Below are positions 1 to 6,185 of a DNA stretch of 8,753 nt, piece after piece (within the stretch, counting starts at the first letter, position 1; the number at the start of each line of letters is the position of its first letter). The translations under genes were made by a program, and so were the position numbers. The notes beneath the pieces are model-generated. The model was not told the origin of the DNA. It was given only the letters and a program-made list of their open reading frames with translations, and ran no database searches. The DNA comes from Chitinophaga pinensis (GTDB taxonomy: Bacteria > Bacteroidota > Bacteroidia > M30B66), in assembly GCA_943333015.1 (NCBI GenBank), contig CALQRR010000045.1, positions 1 through 8,753 on the forward strand. Direction: 5' to 3'.

Positions 1-1
1 G

Positions 2-247
2 ACGTTTATTCCGAGTAGCACTAGCGTAAAGGGTAAAAATGCGGTGTATTACGGTGCATTTATCCCTGTTGGCTTGCACGCTCGTGTGAAAAAGAATTTC
101 GGGATTCTTGCGGAGTTGCGCTACGGTATCTATTCAGCGAACAGTTCCGATGGAGGTCCTCAGTTCTCCCGCAATTCAATCTTTGCAGGCATCGGACTTC
201 GTTACTCGTTTGGAGTTTTTGAATCCAAAGGCCCTGCAACCTATTGA
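2..247 (+). CDS. Outer-membrane beta-barrel protein, C-terminal fragment
   Basis: The reading frame is open from the left edge of the window to a TGA at 245-247, so only the last 81 residues are visible and the true start lies outside. The GTG at 44 is internal, because the frame continues upstream without a stop. The fragment has alternating hydrophobic and polar stretches rich in Gly, Tyr, Phe and Arg (YYGAFIPVGLHARV, FGILAELRYGIY, NSIFAGIGLRYSFGVF). This is typical of the last strands of a small outer-membrane beta-barrel such as the OmpW/OmpX-like or general porin-family proteins of Bacteroidota. A short polar tail follows the last strand. The exact family and function cannot be read from this fragment. 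It is convergent with the oxidase block and ends just before a strong terminator. Confidence 0.65.
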   Translation, partial: TFIPSSTSVKGKNAVYYGAFIPVGLHARVKKNFGILAELRYGIYSANSSDGGPQFSRNSIFAGIGLRYSFGVFESKGPATY

Positions 248-268
248 TCTGATTGGATCATAAATAGG

Positions 269-314
269 AACTGGAAAGATAAAGCGGTTAGGCCGTTTTG
301 CCTTTCCAGTTTTT
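269..314 (+). terminator. Intrinsic terminator of the outer-membrane protein gene
   Basis: A perfect 10-bp stem, AACTGGAAAG (269-278) with CTTTCCAGTT (302-311), encloses a second stem AAAGCGG (281-287) with CCGTTTT (293-299, one G-T pair) and a five-base loop. Five T residues (310-314) follow on the + strand, which is the normal form of a Rho-independent terminator. The minus strand has no T run after the stem, so it serves the + gene that stops at 247. The hairpin covers the last codons and stop of the convergent small gene, so the two transcripts overlap here. Confidence 0.8.
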
Positions 315-542
315 GTATACCATAAACCCAATGCCTCCGAGAACCAAGTATGGGATTGACATCAGGTATAAGATGCCCGTATTGAGTCCGCGACCAACGG
401 TTTTGCCACCGTTTTCAATGTTCGATTCTACCGATGCTTTGCACATGGCACACTGCGCCGATGCAGGTTCCTGAGAAGTCAAAATGATGACGGATGCCAG
501 TAGGATGAATAAACGAAAGCCTTTCATAGGAATGGAATTCAT
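288..542 (-). CDS. Small exported CxxC protein with one membrane helix, end of oxidase block
   Basis: This encodes about 84 residues from the ATG at 542, which forms an ATGA overlap with the stop of the DUF420 gene, or 79 from the ATG at 527 (MKGFRLF). Longer upstream frames would run deep into the DUF420 gene and are unlikely. The N-terminus is a signal peptide (hydrophobic FILLASVIIL, then a likely ASA cleavage site). The mature protein then starts with QCAMCKASVESN, a CxxC motif placed right at its exposed end. A glycine-rich linker (GGKTVGRGLNTG) leads to a single C-terminal membrane helix (ILYLMSIPYLVLGGIGFMVY) and a basic tail. From memory, short proteins of this CAMC...GLNxGILYLM type recur at this place in Bacteroidota oxidase clusters, but I know of no assigned function. 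A metal-handling or thiol redox role in oxidase assembly is inferred from the CxxC and the neighbours. Confidence 0.75.
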   Translation of the reverse strand: MNSIPMKGFRLFILLASVIILTSQEPASAQCAMCKASVESNIENGGKTVGRGLNTGILYLMSIPYLVLGGIGFMVYKNWKGKTA

Positions 543-1081
543 TGTGGATAATAGGGAGCAATCATCAGATACACGATGACACCCGTAAGCGTGATATACA
601 GCCAAATAGGCAAGGTAATACGAGCAATCTTGCGATGCTTGTCAAACTTTTCGGCCAGAGCTCTTACAAAGGTAATCAGTACCAAGGGGATGATGGCGAT
701 GGAAAGTAAAATGTGCGATGCCAGTATGAAATAGTAGATGTACAATTCGGTGCCGCTACCTGGATGACGAGTCGTTTCGGTGGAGAGGTGAAACAATACA
801 TAAAAGACCAGAAACAAAGCCGAAAGTGCAATGGCCGATGTCATAAGCATCCGATGTAACGGGATGTTTTTTTGCTTGATGGCATACAAACCTGCAATCA
901 GAACAAAAAAAGTGGTTCCGTTAATGATTGCATTAAACAACGGGAATATGTAATAGTTGAATTGACCTAGCACTTCCATTTTGGGAGCTACAGCCAGAAT
1001 GGCAACCACGAGGGGAATAGCAACGCCTAATGCAATGATCCAGGGAAGGAACTTTTTTTCTTTGGATGTTGAAACTTCCAT
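539..1081 (-). CDS. DUF420 / CtaM-like membrane protein, oxidase maturation
   Basis: A 180-residue integral membrane protein with five or so hydrophobic helices (about residues 13-31, 42-66, 78-97, 112-137 and 156-175). It matches the DUF420 family in length and pattern, including the conserved histidines in PLHRMLM, FHLSTETTRHPG, ASHILLS and DKHRKIARIT. DUF420 includes the Bacillus/Staphylococcus YozB/CtaM protein, which is needed for maturation of heme-A oxidases; that role is known there and only inferred here. The ATG at 1081 overlaps the SCO stop codon as TAATG, and its own TGA overlaps the next start as ATGA, so the three genes are probably translated together. The histidines could bind heme or metal. 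Confidence 0.85.
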   Translation of the reverse strand: MEVSTSKEKKFLPWIIALGVAIPLVVAILAVAPKMEVLGQFNYYIFPLFNAIINGTTFFVLIAGLYAIKQKNIPLHRMLMTSAIALSALFLVFYVLFHLSTETTRHPGSGTELYIYYFILASHILLSIAIIPLVLITFVRALAEKFDKHRKIARITLPIWLYITLTGVIVYLMIAPYYPQ

Positions 1082-1758
1082 TATCGTATTGGGTTCACGT
1101 TTTCTTTCTTCGCTGTATTGTATTCAGCAATCAGAACTTTGATTTCATCAATCAGGCGTTTCACGTCTTTCAAGCTGGTTCCTTCATAGATTCCCCGGAT
1201 ATGGCGTTCCCGATCTACTAGAAGCATCATGTCGCTGTGCAGAAATCCACCCGGAGCTGTTGGGTCTTCCATGGCATTTACCATAAAACCTTGGTAAGCC
1301 AAATCGTAGATTGCTTTTTTATCGCCGGTTAAAAAATACCATCTGCCCGAATCTGCTTGTATTTCACGCGCATATTTCTTGAGTTGGGCAACGGAATCTT
1401 TTTCTGGGTCTACACTAAACGATACAAGACGGAAATCGTTCAGTTTTTTGAAATCATCGGTATCCTGCACCTTTTTCATTAAGGTTTGCATGGCCGGACA
1501 AATGCTCGGGCAGGAGGTGAAAAAGAAATTGGCGACATAAATCTTGCCTTCAAGATCCTTGTCGCCAAAGGGTTTACCATCCTGATCCGTAAATTCAAAC
1601 GGAGGAATGCTGTGGTAAATCGTATCTCCTTCTGCGGCACTAGGGATTTTCGGTCCGAAATACCCTAGCTTTTTGATGTTGTGTTTTCCTGTGGTAAGCA
1701 CCAGGTATGCAACCGATGGAACCAGCAGGATCATCAGAAGGATGATAGATTTTTTCAC
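1081..1758 (-). CDS. SCO1/SenC family copper chaperone for cytochrome oxidase
   Basis: A 225-residue protein anchored by one N-terminal helix (about residues 4-22), with a thioredoxin-like domain outside the cytoplasmic membrane. The copper ligands of SCO proteins are all present: Cys83 and Cys87 in TSCPSICP, and His174 in GFLHSDMMLLVD. The family motifs FSVDPEKD (114-121) and PPFEFTDQDGKPF (52-64) are also there. SCO proteins deliver copper to, or reduce the cysteines of, the CuA site in oxidase subunit II. The start is a GTG at 1758, one base after the stop of the CyoD-like gene; it gives a normal MKKSIILL signal-anchor. The lysine-rich tail after about residue 210 is longer than the core domain needs, which is common. 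Confidence 0.93.
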   Translation of the reverse strand: MKKSIILLMILLVPSVAYLVLTTGKHNIKKLGYFGPKIPSAAEGDTIYHSIPPFEFTDQDGKPFGDKDLEGKIYVANFFFTSCPSICPAMQTLMKKVQDTDDFKKLNDFRLVSFSVDPEKDSVAQLKKYAREIQADSGRWYFLTGDKKAIYDLAYQGFMVNAMEDPTAPGGFLHSDMMLLVDRERHIRGIYEGTSLKDVKRLIDEIKVLIAEYNTAKKENVNPIR

Positions 1759-1759
1759 G

Positions 1760-2143
1760 TTATTTCATTAATTCCTGAAAGTATTGAAGAAGGTGTTCTC
1801 CTTCGAACAGGCAGATGAAAATGAAGTAAATGATCAAAACCATTGGTAAAAGAATGGTGGTTTTGAGATTTTTACGTTCATCACCAAGGTGCATGAAGAC
1901 GAGAACGATGTATCCTGCTTTCACCATCGTAAGAATGATGTAGAACCATTTAATCAGCGTCCAAGTTCCCGGAGAAACGTGGGTTTTAGAAAAATAGATT
2001 CCAATCAGTACTTCAACAATGGTAATAACAGAAAGCAATGCTGTTACAGCAAAGATTTTCTTGCGAACCGCGCGGCTTTGTTCCGGTGTGCGGACACCAT
2101 GCGCGTGGCTGTATTCGTAGGATTGATCAGTAGCGTGTTCCAT
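1760..2143 (-). CDS. Cytochrome c oxidase subunit IV, CyoD-like
   Basis: A 127-residue protein starting at the ATG at 2143 (MEHATDQSYEYSHAHG). A 20-codon longer frame would reach back into the subunit III gene and adds nothing conserved. After a histidine-rich, soluble N-terminus there are three membrane helices (about residues 30-48, 62-83 and 92-112). The family signature KAGYIVLVFMHLGDE sits at the end of the second helix. This is the COX4/CyoD (prokaryotic subunit IV) pattern and length. The subunit has no redox centre and is thought to help assemble or stabilise the binuclear centre. It lies 19 bases after subunit III and one base before SCO, in the usual order for Bacteroidota. Confidence 0.88.
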   Translation of the reverse strand: MEHATDQSYEYSHAHGVRTPEQSRAVRKKIFAVTALLSVITIVEVLIGIYFSKTHVSPGTWTLIKWFYIILTMVKAGYIVLVFMHLGDERKNLKTTILLPMVLIIYFIFICLFEGEHLLQYFQELMK

Positions 2144-2162
2144 AGCAACGAAGAATATTTGA

Positions 2163-2885
2163 TCAGAGCAGGTAGAAGAATGTGAATACGAAAACCCATA
2201 CAAGGTCTACAAAGTGCCAGTAAAGACCAGCTTTTTCAACCATTTCATAATGGCCACGTTTTTCGAAAACGCCTGTGTATGCTTGCCACCAAATGATTGC
2301 ATTGATGACCACTCCTGAGAACACGTGGAATCCGTGGAATCCGGTGATGAAGAAGAAGAAGTCGGCAAACTGTGTGTGACCGTATTCGTTGTATTGCAGG
2401 TTGGCTCCCTGAACTAGAATTTCCGTTGGAACGCCATCAACAATAACCGTTTTCATAACGCCTTCGCCACCAACGATGAATGTGTACCACTCCCATGCCT
2501 GTGATCCAAGGAAAATTGCTCCACCTACTACAGTAAGACCTAACCAGAAGAGGACGTTTTTCTTGTTGTTGGAATGTCCTGCATCAACCGCGAGTACCAT
2601 GGTAACGCTGGAAATGATCAGGATAAACGTCATCATCCCCACATAAAGCAGCGGAAGGTGTGCGTGTGTAAATGGAAAGTGATGAAATACTTTCTCAACC
2701 AATGGCCAACTTTCGGCATGCACGTGTCGGGCATAACCGAGTGAAATCAGTAGTGTGGAGAACGTGAAAGCATCCGATATGAGGAAAAACCACATCATCA
2801 GTTTTCCGTAACTCGCGCCGAAAGGTGAGGTTCCACCTCCCCAGAGTGTCTTTGCAGGAATGTCCAGCGTTGCGTGTTGAGCCAT
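2163..2885 (-). CDS. Heme-copper oxidase subunit III (second copy, long form)
   Basis: A 240-residue membrane protein of the COX3/CyoC family. The start chosen is the ATG at 2885 (MAQHATLDIP); the ATG at 2912 would add nine residues that overlap the promoter-like hairpin and is less likely. Visible subunit III signatures are the Glu of GSQAWEWY, the FHGFHVFSG stretch and the C-terminal YWHFVDLVWVFVFTFFYL. Compared with the 195-residue copy upstream, it has a longer loop (about residues 145-172, VGGEGVMKTVIVDGVPTE onward) between helices. The protein has no metal centre; in known oxidases it stabilises subunit I and supports proton uptake. It follows the other subunit III gene after a 93-base gap, and the CyoD-like gene begins 19 bases later. 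Confidence 0.9.
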   Translation of the reverse strand: MAQHATLDIPAKTLWGGGTSPFGASYGKLMMWFFLISDAFTFSTLLISLGYARHVHAESWPLVEKVFHHFPFTHAHLPLLYVGMMTFILIISSVTMVLAVDAGHSNNKKNVLFWLGLTVVGGAIFLGSQAWEWYTFIVGGEGVMKTVIVDGVPTEILVQGANLQYNEYGHTQFADFFFFITGFHGFHVFSGVVINAIIWWQAYTGVFEKRGHYEMVEKAGLYWHFVDLVWVFVFTFFYLL

Positions 2886-2909
2886 GAAGAAGGATTCAGA
2901 ATTTGGGTG

Positions 2910-2917
2910 CAAGTTTA
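2910..2917 (-). promoter_or_regulatory. Promoter-like -7 box inside a small hairpin, before second subunit III gene
   Basis: On the minus strand the octamer TAAACTTG, followed by CACCC, differs by one base from the Bacteroidota -7 consensus TAnnTTTG. It lies about 25 bases before the ATG at 2885. No good -33 TTTG is seen; a T-rich run (TTTTC and eight Ts) lies upstream. The box sits within an inverted repeat, TTTGGGT (2902-2908) with ACCCAAA (2917-2923), loop of eight bases. It may be an internal promoter of the oxidase block, which would suit the unusually wide gap here. Evidence is weak and based on the motif alone. Confidence 0.35.
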
Positions 2918-2975
2918 CCCAAAAAAAACATTTGAAAATCGCCTTTACGAAGGAATTCCGGTTCTGTTCAATTTT

Positions 2976-2999
2976 TTTTTACTGCATGAGCAGTAAAAA
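2976..2999. repeat. Perfect inverted repeat over the stop codon of the first subunit III gene
   Basis: TTTTTACTGC (2976-2985) is exactly complementary to GCAGTAAAAA (2990-2999) with the four-base loop ATGA, a 10-bp hairpin. It covers the last codons and the TAA of the subunit III gene that ends at 2979. On the minus strand the stem is followed by A residues, not T, so it is not an intrinsic terminator for that gene. It may act as an RNA stability or processing hairpin between the two subunit III genes. Confidence 0.6.
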
Positions 3000-3566
3000 G
3001 ATGAACAAATAGACCCATAATCCATCCAAGAAATGCCAGAAAATCCCGCAATGACGCACGCCAGCGAGGTTTTTAGAGTCGTAAGTGTGCTTGAACGATT
3101 TTATGAAAATAACTGCACCATAAAGTATGGCCGAAATAATATGCGCCAAATGAACTCCCGAAAGGATGTATAAGAAACTGCCAGCAGGATTGGAATCTTT
3201 TCCGGCAAAATAAATCCCACCCTGTGTGAGTTCGCGCCAGCCCAGAATCTGTGTAATGCAAAAGGAAATACCGAGCAATAACGTAATTCCTAAGGCCGTA
3301 GTGATCTGACTGTAGTTGTTGTTTTTGGCTGCAATCAAGGCCCAGTTGATAGTTGCACTGGCTGCAAGAATAAAACCTGTGCTGATCCAGAACATGGTTG
3401 GAAGTGTGAACTGAAGCCAGTTTCCATCCGCCTGACGAACAATGTAAGCAGAGGTCAGACCAGCAAAAAGCATCACACTGCTGAAAATTCCGATGTAAAG
3501 CAGATTGCGGTTGACTCTTTCGCGAAGGTCAATCTCTTCCTGATTACGTGTTGATAGAGTTGTCAT
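2979..3566 (-). CDS. Heme-copper oxidase subunit III (first copy, short form)
   Basis: A 195-residue membrane protein of the COX3/CyoC family with five predicted helices. The soluble start (MTTLSTRNQEEIDLRERVNRN) leads into LLYIGIFSSVMLFAGLTSAYIV. Subunit III features are LGWRELTQGGIYF in the middle, GVHLAHIISA, and the C-terminal FWHFLDGLWVYLFIFLLL, which parallels the YWHFVDLVWVF motif of the second copy. The start ATG at 3566 is nine bases after the ctaB stop. Two consecutive subunit III genes directly after ctaB is the arrangement I know from Bacteroidota, so this is probably a fixed pair rather than a recent duplication; the two proteins are clearly divergent. How they share the work in one or two oxidases is not known from the sequence. 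Confidence 0.88.
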   Translation of the reverse strand: MTTLSTRNQEEIDLRERVNRNLLYIGIFSSVMLFAGLTSAYIVRQADGNWLQFTLPTMFWISTGFILAASATINWALIAAKNNNYSQITTALGITLLLGISFCITQILGWRELTQGGIYFAGKDSNPAGSFLYILSGVHLAHIISAILYGAVIFIKSFKHTYDSKNLAGVRHCGIFWHFLDGLWVYLFIFLLLMQ

Positions 3567-3575
3567 TGGGAGTGG

Positions 3576-4472
3576 TTATAATTTATCGAACAACAATGCA
3601 AGTTGAACGACTGGCAAATAAATGAAAGACGCATAGAGCAGTTTCCGAGCGTCGCTGATTTCGAGAGTTTTGTGCAGGCGGATGGCTTTTGCCATGAAGT
3701 AAATCCCACACGCAGTGGTGATCACGGCTGAAACAGGTCCTGCCATGTGAAAGAAGAAGGGGAGTAATCCGAACGGGATGATGCTCGCCGTGTAGACCAT
3801 TATCTGTAACGCAGATGTTTTGGAACGTCCATCGGAAGCTGGAAGCATTTGAAATCCAGCTTTTTTGTAGTCATCATCGAGCATCCAGGCAAGTGCCCAA
3901 AAATGGGGGAATTGCCAGATGAACTGAATCGCAAAAACGATCAAGGCTTGAATACTCATATCGCCGGAAGCAGCAACCCATCCCAGCATTGGAGGAATGG
4001 CTCCCGGAAAGGCTCCAACGAAGACGGCAAATGGCGTTACGCGTTTTAAAGGCGTGTAGATGGCTACATAAGAAACCAAGGCTGTCAAGCCAAGAATTCC
4101 GCTCAGAGGATTTACGAAATACCAGAGAATAAATATCCCCGCAAACCCAATGAGACCTGAAAAGAAAAGGGCTTCAAAATGTGTGAGTCGATCGTTGGGC
4201 ATCGGACGATTTTCGGTACGCGCCATGAGTTTATCCAGATCTTTTTCAATAATCTGGTTAAATGCATTGGAAGACCCCGTTACCATCAGTCCACCCAAAG
4301 TGAGAAGTAACGCAATGGTCCAGTCGGGTGTTTGGGCGGCCATCAAATAGGAGACTACAGCCGAAAAAACCACTAATGACGTCAGTCGCAACTTGAGCAA
4401 CTGAATCATATCCTTTGCTTTAGCAGCAAAAGTACTCGTACCTGAAATGTTTGAAATATCGTGTGTCAACAC
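3576..4472 (-). CDS. ctaB: Protoheme IX farnesyltransferase (heme O synthase) CtaB/CyoE
   Basis: A 298-residue UbiA-superfamily prenyltransferase. It attaches farnesyl from farnesyl diphosphate to protoheme, giving heme O, the precursor of heme A for the oxidase. The first Asp/Asn-rich motif is residues 69-90 (N69, N72, D78, D80, then MARTENRP), and the second is WMLDDDYKKAGFQMLP near 205-220. YTPLKRVTPFAVFVGAFPGAIPPMLGW is also characteristic of heme O synthases. About nine helices are present. The start is a GTG at 4472; an in-frame TAA lies three codons upstream, and the ATG at 4409 would cut into the conserved FAAKAKDMIQLLKLR region. The usual LTKPR near the N-terminus is LLKLR here. It is the first gene of the oxidase block, behind a good promoter candidate. 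Confidence 0.95.
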   Translation of the reverse strand: MLTHDISNISGTSTFAAKAKDMIQLLKLRLTSLVVFSAVVSYLMAAQTPDWTIALLLTLGGLMVTGSSNAFNQIIEKDLDKLMARTENRPMPNDRLTHFEALFFSGLIGFAGIFILWYFVNPLSGILGLTALVSYVAIYTPLKRVTPFAVFVGAFPGAIPPMLGWVAASGDMSIQALIVFAIQFIWQFPHFWALAWMLDDDYKKAGFQMLPASDGRSKTSALQIMVYTASIIPFGLLPFFFHMAGPVSAVITTACGIYFMAKAIRLHKTLEISDARKLLYASFIYLPVVQLALLFDKL

Positions 4473-4491
4473 CTGATCTTAGAAAGAGCCG

Positions 4492-4521
4492 CAAAAATAG
4501 ATAAAACCTCAGCTCAGTAAA
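4492..4521 (-). promoter_or_regulatory. Probable promoter of the ctaB-led oxidase block
   Basis: On the minus strand TATTTTTG (4499-4492) matches the Bacteroidota -7 consensus TAnnTTTG exactly. Nineteen bases upstream is TTTA (4521-4518), one base off the -33 TTTG. The box ends 19 bases before the GTG of ctaB, leaving a leader of some 10-15 bases. An 8-bp palindrome AAACGTTT (4519-4526) overlaps the -33 position and could be an operator. The 75 bases between wzi and ctaB hold this promoter, but I see no terminator for the polysaccharide block upstream. Confidence 0.55.
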
Positions 4522-4547
4522 CGTTTGTAGTAATCGAAATGTTTGCC

Positions 4548-6185
4548 TTAGAAATCATAATACCGGTTTGGTAGAGCGGTCTTGAAACTAAAGAAGATCC
4601 AATTGGTATTTCGACTGATTCGTTCATTTTCCTGTGTCCTGCGTGAGAAGGTTAGTTCAAGGCGCATGTTGGTGCGGGTGTTGACCAGCCAGGACGCTGT
4701 TAGATCTGTAAACAGGACGGTGTTTTTAAGGCCTTGAAGCACGTTATTTCCATAAATGGATGGAACCATGGTTGGGCCACTTCCGATTTCGGCTGTTCCT
4801 GCAAAAATATTTTGTCCGAGATTGCTCATTTGTCCGTTCGCCAGGAGCGTATCGGCACCATATTGTGCCAGTAACATTTTTGCTTGAATGCCCCAACGCT
4901 TATACCGGTATCGCAGGAACTGCACATTTTCAATGAAATTGGCTCCCAGCGGATGTGCCAGCGGTTGCGCATAATGGGTAACACTCTGCTCTGCTGTGAA
5001 ATGTCCATACGTATATGGTCGCACGAAATTCAATTCGTTTTGCCAAGTCAAGTTGCGGATTCCCAGAAAATCGAAGAATTTCCAGCCCAACTGTAGCGCC
5101 TGCTTGTTGGCCCACCAGCCATTGCCTGAACGAACCTCCCGGAGTGAAAATTCATCGAGCAGCAGTTGTCCGTATAGCTGATATTTTTTCAGAATCATCG
5201 CCTTGAAATTTAAGCCGATGAGCACATTGTCGGGAGAGCCGCGGGAAAATTCCACTGGTCGGTAAAAGATAATCGGGTTGAGGTAGTTTACATCAAAACC
5301 TCTTCGGGCGCCTGTTGTATCACCGCCTTGCCAGATGATGGATTCGAACAAACCAATGTTAAGCCACTTGGTAGCATTTAAACTCAAATGATGATAGGTG
5401 GCAAATTTCTGCAAATAGCCACCAACACCACTGTTGGAAGCATTTCCGACGTTCTGATAACTCACGAACAAGTTGGTGTAACGCAGCTTCCAGAAAGTGG
5501 TGCTGATTCTGAAATATGGATTGTTATAGGCGTTGTCGGAAAGAAACAAGGAACGATAGCCATCACCAATGAAGAGCTTATCGTTTCCAAACTGGAAGTT
5601 GAAATACTTGGAGGGCGAATAGGAAACATATCCTGTGGCCATGGAATAATCCCAGGCATTGCTGCCAAATTGTTTCACCCGGCCTTGACCGGGCACCACG
5701 TTATTTTTCAGGATAAAACTATCCACATAATTCACCATTCGCCCCTGATTTTCCCAAAAGCTGGTGTAGAAGGAGACCTTTTTACCAATATTCCCAAACA
5801 GCTGAACGCCCCGTGAATTCTGATACGTGGTGTTTCCTGTGAGCTGATCTTTGCCGATGTCGAATGAAAAAAGCGGATCTACAGCAAGCTGATAATCATT
5901 CGAATCGAGCCGTAAGAAATTATCGCTCAATAGTTTTCGTCCGATCCAACGTTTCGAAAACCGGCTGGTGCCTTGCGTAACACCTGCTGCAGTGTCGGGA
6001 TTGATTACCTTTCGAATATCTTCCATCCGCCAGGGTTTTACAGCCGTATGTTGGTTGCTTCCTTTGGCATGCATGGCTTTGTCGATGAGGTTGTACTGGA
6101 AATTATCGAGTACATAATTGTATTGCTGTGCCGACACGCTCAGGGCGGTGAACAAGAAAAACAAAGCACTGATCCTTTTTTTCAT
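4548..6185 (-). CDS. Wzi/RemB-like outer-membrane beta-barrel protein
   Basis: A 545-residue protein with a clear signal peptide (MKKRISALFFLFTALSVSAQ, cleavage near residue 19). The remainder is a large beta-barrel with alternating aromatic strands (GKKVSFYTSFWENQGRM, KYFNFQFGNDKLFIGDGYRSLF, FRISTTFWKLRYTNLFVSYQNV) ending in ALPNRYYDF with a C-terminal Phe, as outer-membrane proteins do. Overall pattern and length resemble Bacteroidota capsule-assembly Wzi-like proteins and the related RemB annotation. In enteric bacteria Wzi binds capsule at the surface; RemB was described in Flavobacterium gliding motility. Either role would need to be shown here. The ATG overlaps the stop of the WecA-like gene as ATGA, so the two are probably translated together, tying this barrel to glycan synthesis. 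Confidence 0.65.
   Translation of the reverse strand: MKKRISALFFLFTALSVSAQQYNYVLDNFQYNLIDKAMHAKGSNQHTAVKPWRMEDIRKVINPDTAAGVTQGTSRFSKRWIGRKLLSDNFLRLDSNDYQLAVDPLFSFDIGKDQLTGNTTYQNSRGVQLFGNIGKKVSFYTSFWENQGRMVNYVDSFILKNNVVPGQGRVKQFGSNAWDYSMATGYVSYSPSKYFNFQFGNDKLFIGDGYRSLFLSDNAYNNPYFRISTTFWKLRYTNLFVSYQNVGNASNSGVGGYLQKFATYHHLSLNATKWLNIGLFESIIWQGGDTTGARRGFDVNYLNPIIFYRPVEFSRGSPDNVLIGLNFKAMILKKYQLYGQLLLDEFSLREVRSGNGWWANKQALQLGWKFFDFLGIRNLTWQNELNFVRPYTYGHFTAEQSVTHYAQPLAHPLGANFIENVQFLRYRYKRWGIQAKMLLAQYGADTLLANGQMSNLGQNIFAGTAEIGSGPTMVPSIYGNNVLQGLKNTVLFTDLTASWLVNTRTNMRLELTFSRRTQENERISRNTNWIFFSFKTALPNRYYDF

Noticed and set aside
543..605. Extension of the CxxC protein to an ATG at 605
   Set aside because: It would place 21 extra residues before the signal peptide and overlap the DUF420 gene by 67 bases; the ATG at 542 or 527 puts the signal peptide at the N-terminus.
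1081..1758. Reading the SCO protein as a thioredoxin-type oxidoreductase
   Set aside because: The motif is CxxxC with the distal His, as in SCO copper proteins, not the CxxC of thioredoxins.
1889..2185. A 98-codon + strand frame antisense to the CyoD-like gene
   Set aside because: It is opposite a well-supported subunit IV gene, crosses into its neighbour, and shows no protein-like features.
2144..2203. N-terminal extension of the CyoD-like protein (MYGFSYSHSS...)
   Set aside because: It overlaps the end of subunit III and adds a non-conserved Ser/Cys segment; the ATG at 2143 gives a normal subunit IV length.
2902..2923. The TTTGGGT/ACCCAAA hairpin as a terminator of the first subunit III gene
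   Set aside because: The stem is short and, on the minus strand, the T run comes before the stem instead of after it.
4407..4409. ATG at residue 22 of ctaB as the real start
   Set aside because: It would remove the conserved F-A-A-K-A-K-D lead into the first helix; the GTG at 4472 is bounded by an upstream stop and sits well placed behind a promoter.
5388..5816. A 142-codon open frame on the + strand, antisense to the Wzi/RemB-like gene
   Set aside because: It lies wholly inside a clear outer-membrane protein gene, has no domain features, and its openness is explained by the codon bias of the opposite strand.
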